64,000 nucleotides of DNA, from assembly GCF_000264905.1 (NCBI RefSeq), contig NW_006763139.1, positions 136,632-200,631 of the forward strand, written 5' to 3'. The notes beneath the pieces were generated by a model. The model was not told the DNA's origin, ran no database searches, and saw only the letters and a list, made by a program, of their open reading frames with translations. Made by a program: the position numbers and the translations under genes. Source of the stretch: Stereum hirsutum FP-91666 SS1 (lineage: Eukaryota; Basidiomycota; Agaricomycetes; Russulales; Stereaceae). Shown here in pieces: positions 60,574-64,000 of the stretch (position 1 is its first letter; every line of letters starts with the position of its first letter).

Positions 60574-62345
60574 GTTGGTGGTGGAAAGCTTGGTTGCCAG
60601 GAATGGCAAATTCGTTGTTCCAAACCGCAGCACAGCCGCAGCCGTTGTGGCCCACCTCTCTTTCTTCTCGCCACCCACCATCATTTTCGTCGATATCGTC
60701 CTCCGCAGCTTTCTCGAATCTTGGGCTGCCCTGACTCACTACTCGTCTCAGACATCCTATTGAAGCTCTTACCGCTACACGGATATGCCTCACTTTTTTG
60801 GCCCTCAGCGGAACCGGTGGCGATATCTGATGGGGAGGTCTCGTCAGCGCTACCTTCTCATCTTCAAGATCTCTGCCTCCACCCTTGTTCCCGACTATGC
60901 TCCAGTCTAAACATGATGCTTGTAGGCTCCTAGGACTTTGAAATCTGTAGTATCTTCTCGACAACATCGCTACTCTACCCCTTCGTCAAATTCATCGCGA
61001 TGTCCGGTCCAGGTACGTTCCGTTTTGCTCATCCTATCGTGTTGTCTATGCACACTTGAAGCACGCGATTGCGACTAAACTTTTCCGTGAACATCACTAT
61101 AAACTCGAACGTGCGGTTCTGGTACAAGTCCGCTGACACTAACAGAACCACCGACCTGCTGTCAGCTATCAATGCATGATACAATAATCCTGTCTACTGG
61201 GGGGTCCTGCTGCTCGAATTACTTTTCGTGGGCTTAGACATCCGCACGGGTGTCATTCCGCATTGGGGTGAGGAACAAACCTCAGGCCTCAAGAGACGTT
61301 GGTGGTGGAAACCTTGATTGCAGTGGCAAATTCAGTCACATTGTTCAGAAGCGTAGCATAGCCACAGCCGTTGTGGCCCAGACACAACGCCGGTTCCTTT
61401 TTTCTGCACAGGCAGAAACGGATCCAAGTATGGCTCTTTTCATCCTTTATGCTCAGAATTCGTGGGTGCATTCTTCTCCGACAGAGTACAACCAAGATTT
61501 GTTTTTGCGAGGGCAGAAAGGAGGAACATGCATTGTGACCTCTTTGTGTTCTCGCCAACCAACCTTTTTCGTCGATGTCCTACTCTGGCCATCCTCTGGC
61601 AAAACACAGTACTCGGTGCTTTGTCTGATCTCCTCGAATACTGGTTGATACTCGGATGCGCTTCTCTCCAGCGGAATCGGTGGCGACATACGATGGTCTG
61701 ATTCCAAAGGGCCGTCAGCGTCCGTTCGGGTCAGCAGCACCGGCCTTACCGTCTCTCATCTTCATGATCTCTGCCTCCAGCCTGTTCCTGACCATCCCTC
61801 AGTCCAAACACAATGCCTCTCTGCTCCTCTAACGATGTCTGCTGCGTCTTCTGAGCAACATTGTTACCCTATCCGTTCGTCAAATTCATCGCGATTTTGG
61901 GTAATACGCCCCATTTTGTCCGTCACACCATCTTGTCTATGCGCACTTCATGCGCGATGGATGCGAAGATTTTCCGTGAACATGACGCTAATTGGAAGGT
62001 GGGGCTCTGCTACAAATTTGCTCACACCCGGAGAACTACCGACTCGCTGTCAACTATTGAGACACGATATCATACCGTCTATTGGACGGTCCTGCTGTTC
62101 ACGCCGTTCATCTTTCCTTGGTCGTTGTATACGCTTCAGGTGTGAAAAAGGAGCCGAGACACGCAGTAGTCTTCGGTAGGCTGCAGCGAGCCGCAGACGG
62201 AACCCGCCTTCTGCCATAAGCCTTCTGGCATCCAACAGAACACCGACTTGATCTCTATTGAGATATGACATGATGTCGTCTACTGGGAAGTCCCATCGCC
62301 CATGTCTTCGCTTCTGGCTTTGTTTCGTGGGCTTAGAGTGCGCGT
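60574..62345. repeat. diverged tandem duplication, about 0.7-0.9-kb unit plus a partial third copy
   Basis: Unit 1 (about 60574-61240) and unit 2 (about 61298-62110) share ordered anchors: GTTGGTGGTGGAAA at 60574 and 61298; GCCGTTGTGGCCCA at about 60638 and 61368; TTCGTCAAATTCATCGCGAT at about 60981 and 61876; TTTTCCGTGAACAT at about 61081 and 61972. Unit 2 carries roughly 160 extra bases near 61390-61540. A partial third unit (about 62215-62345) repeats the end (CCGACTTGATCTCTATTGAG and TTTCGTGGGCTTAGA). No recognisable protein is encoded. Unit 1 lies just upstream of the thaumatin-like gene. Confidence 0.72.
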
Positions 62346-63827
62346 GTCGATTGCGGGTGGTGGAGATGATCTCTTGCTCGCGGTCATCACCGCTCCCTTT
62401 ACGGAACAAGTACACGGAACACTCTACCCTATGCTGGCGTTCTGTGCTCAATTGCTTGTGCAATGAAAGTCAGAATGGAAGCACAGTTGGAGGCTCCGAC
62501 CGCGGCCCGCTGTGATGAGGAAGGACGCTGTGCATTATTGAGTTCGGGAGGACCACTGATCCTTGCGCTTTCCGTTTCCTTCTGCTGTCGACGGTCCAGC
62601 TAGAACGAGTTCACTTGAGCACAACAGACTTAGAAGCTAGTGCCTCATATAATTTAAGGTCGTATATTCGATTACTCATAACTGACAACAGGCTGATTCA
62701 GAATACCACGGTGACGATGCATGCCCAGTGGCACAGCGAAAAAAGCGACCGGGGGGCAACCAGACGGATGCCTCTACCTTGGGTCTGGCCTCAAGTCCGC
62801 GGAGGGTCTTGGTGATTGATCATAGCATTCCGATGATCAAACCAATGGAGCCATTGTGCGACGTTATCGTCGGTCATATATGCTTTTGATCCGCCTAAAA
62901 TGCACAGACGTCCACAGATCTGTCGAATTGCTTGCGGAAGGAGGATTTCGTGTACTTTGTGGCTGCATCCAAAATTCCCTTCTTTCCACACCGGCTATTA
63001 CAGCCATTTCGGACAATCATGAGAGCGAGGTTTGGGAGGAAATGTCTGCGTGGCTATAAAAAGGCCTTATTCTCATCATCACCCTCCCGAGACTGATTCA
63101 AAGCCAGATCTTTCATCAATAGAGCTTTGTGGCATCTATGACTGCAGTCATCACACACTCGTCCCCGAAAATGATACGGGTGGCCACAGATACACAGCGG
63201 ATGATTGTGATTTGTTCCATCTGTCGCATGCCATCTAGGTGTCTTTCTCCCCACATATATACATAAGAGTATGGTGAATTTCTCCTTTGACTTGTTCCAT
63301 CATGCGCTGGGCTTCATTTAGTCTCATCTATCAGCCTCGCATCTTTCTACCTGATACGTTCTTTGTAAGTCTACGGAGAGCGATAGCTGATAGGCCCTCG
63401 ATTTAGCTTCAGTCCATTACTAAGTAGTGGAGTATCAACGGATCTTAGAGGCCCCTATTGTGATCGTTGGGCGTTTCCCGCGGTGCAATTTTTGAGCCAA
63501 GTGTAGTAGTCTGGCAAGTCCTCCCATCAGTCGTATCCGCAAATCTCCTCAACCAGAGATACAATTTCCGCAATGTGGAGAAATTTCTCTTCATCATAGC
63601 AGTCGGCGAATCCTGGTCCCAGTATGACAAGGCTTTTCTCGAACTGGGGCGGGTTGGAAATTATCATGCGTTCTAACGACGTCTGGTACTGCCATTAGTC
63701 ATCGATTCATTCCCATCACAATGCTAGGACTGATTGTCGAAAATAGACGACATAAAGGAAACCTATTGTCGTGGACACCACCCTCACGATCTCTGCACTC
63801 GTGTCCTTTTGATCTCTCTACTCTATC
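62346..63827. other. intergenic, nothing recognised
   Basis: Only short frames without motifs. The last few hundred bases should contain the promoter of the DUF6534 gene starting at 63828. Confidence 0.4.
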
Positions 63828-64000
63828 ATGTCTTCCTTGAACTCGTTACTGGGACAAAGTCTGGGTGCTATCGAGCTCGGAATTCTCTGCTCTTCAATAC
63901 TCTACGGTGCTATGCTCGTGCAGGTGTATAATTACTACCAGCTGAGATTCAAGGACAGTTTGTTCATAAAGCTTATCGTACGTTGAATTTTCATGTCCTC
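63828..64000 (+). CDS. DUF6534 membrane protein, first exon, cut by window end
   Basis: The ATG at 63828 opens MSSLNSLLGQSLGAIELGIL, a first transmembrane helix, then YGAMLVQVYNYYQLRF and KDSLFIKLI before a GTACGT donor near 63977. This matches the start of DUF6534 proteins (small hydrophilic lead, helix with LYG, then a tyrosine-rich turn and KDSLFIK). The remainder is beyond the window. It is a paralogue of the gene at 11823-14266. Confidence 0.72.

Overview
The window looks like nuclear DNA of a mushroom-forming basidiomycete (Agaricomycetes). The evidence is dense short introns (about 45-70 bp, GT..AG), several membrane-protein families largely confined to basidiomycetes (DUF6533, DUF6534 and a third related seven-helix family), and a fungal Helitron. 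There is no bacterial-style gene organisation. I saw no rRNA, tRNA or CRISPR. All gene models below were read by eye from conserved protein motifs and splice sites.

Layout. 0.3-1.9 kb: a DUF6533 membrane-protein gene (-) with a probable lesion. 2.7-4.7 kb: a complete nine-exon cytochrome P450 (-). 6.0-6.7 kb: two inverted-repeat elements. 7.3-9.7 kb: an intact ten-exon 14-helix MFS efflux transporter (+). 10.0-11.5 kb: an intact alpha/beta hydrolase (+). 11.8-14.3 kb: a DUF6534 membrane protein (-). 15.6-25.5 kb: a decayed, duplicated region. It holds three truncated fatty-acid-desaturase copies (-), two isoprenylcysteine/phospholipid methyltransferase-like copies (+) arranged divergently to two of them, a solo LTR, a TA-flanked MITE and one seven-helix membrane-protein gene (-).

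26.2-38.3 kb: a monocarboxylate-type MFS gene whose two halves are separated by about 10 kb of inserted DNA. The insert carries an uninterrupted 7-kb Helitron Rep/helicase reading frame, a retropepsin-like segment just upstream that can be spliced onto it, an intact six-exon gene of unknown function, and a 19-bp perfect hairpin near its right end. This insertion is the most interesting object in the window.

39.0-41.2 kb: an intact ten-exon MDR alcohol dehydrogenase/quinone reductase (+). 42.4-44.3 kb: a FAD-dependent aromatic-ring-type monooxygenase (-). 48.2-48.8 kb: a broken partial copy of the dehydrogenase (-). 49.9-52.2 kb: a second 14-helix MFS efflux transporter (-). 54.1-55.7 kb: a second DUF6533 gene (+). 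59.1-60.5 kb: a secreted thaumatin-like protein with a Kex2-type site and Ser-rich linker (-). 60.6-62.3 kb: a diverged tandem repeat. 63.8 kb to the end: the first exon of another DUF6534 gene (+).

Functionally, the P450, FAD monooxygenase, dehydrogenase, hydrolase and two drug-type MFS pumps could form an oxidative catabolic or specialised-metabolite neighbourhood, but no backbone enzyme (PKS, NRPS, terpene synthase) is present, so this is inference. Several long stretches (44.4-48.2, 52.2-54.0, 55.7-59.0, 62.4-63.8 kb) hold nothing I can recognise.
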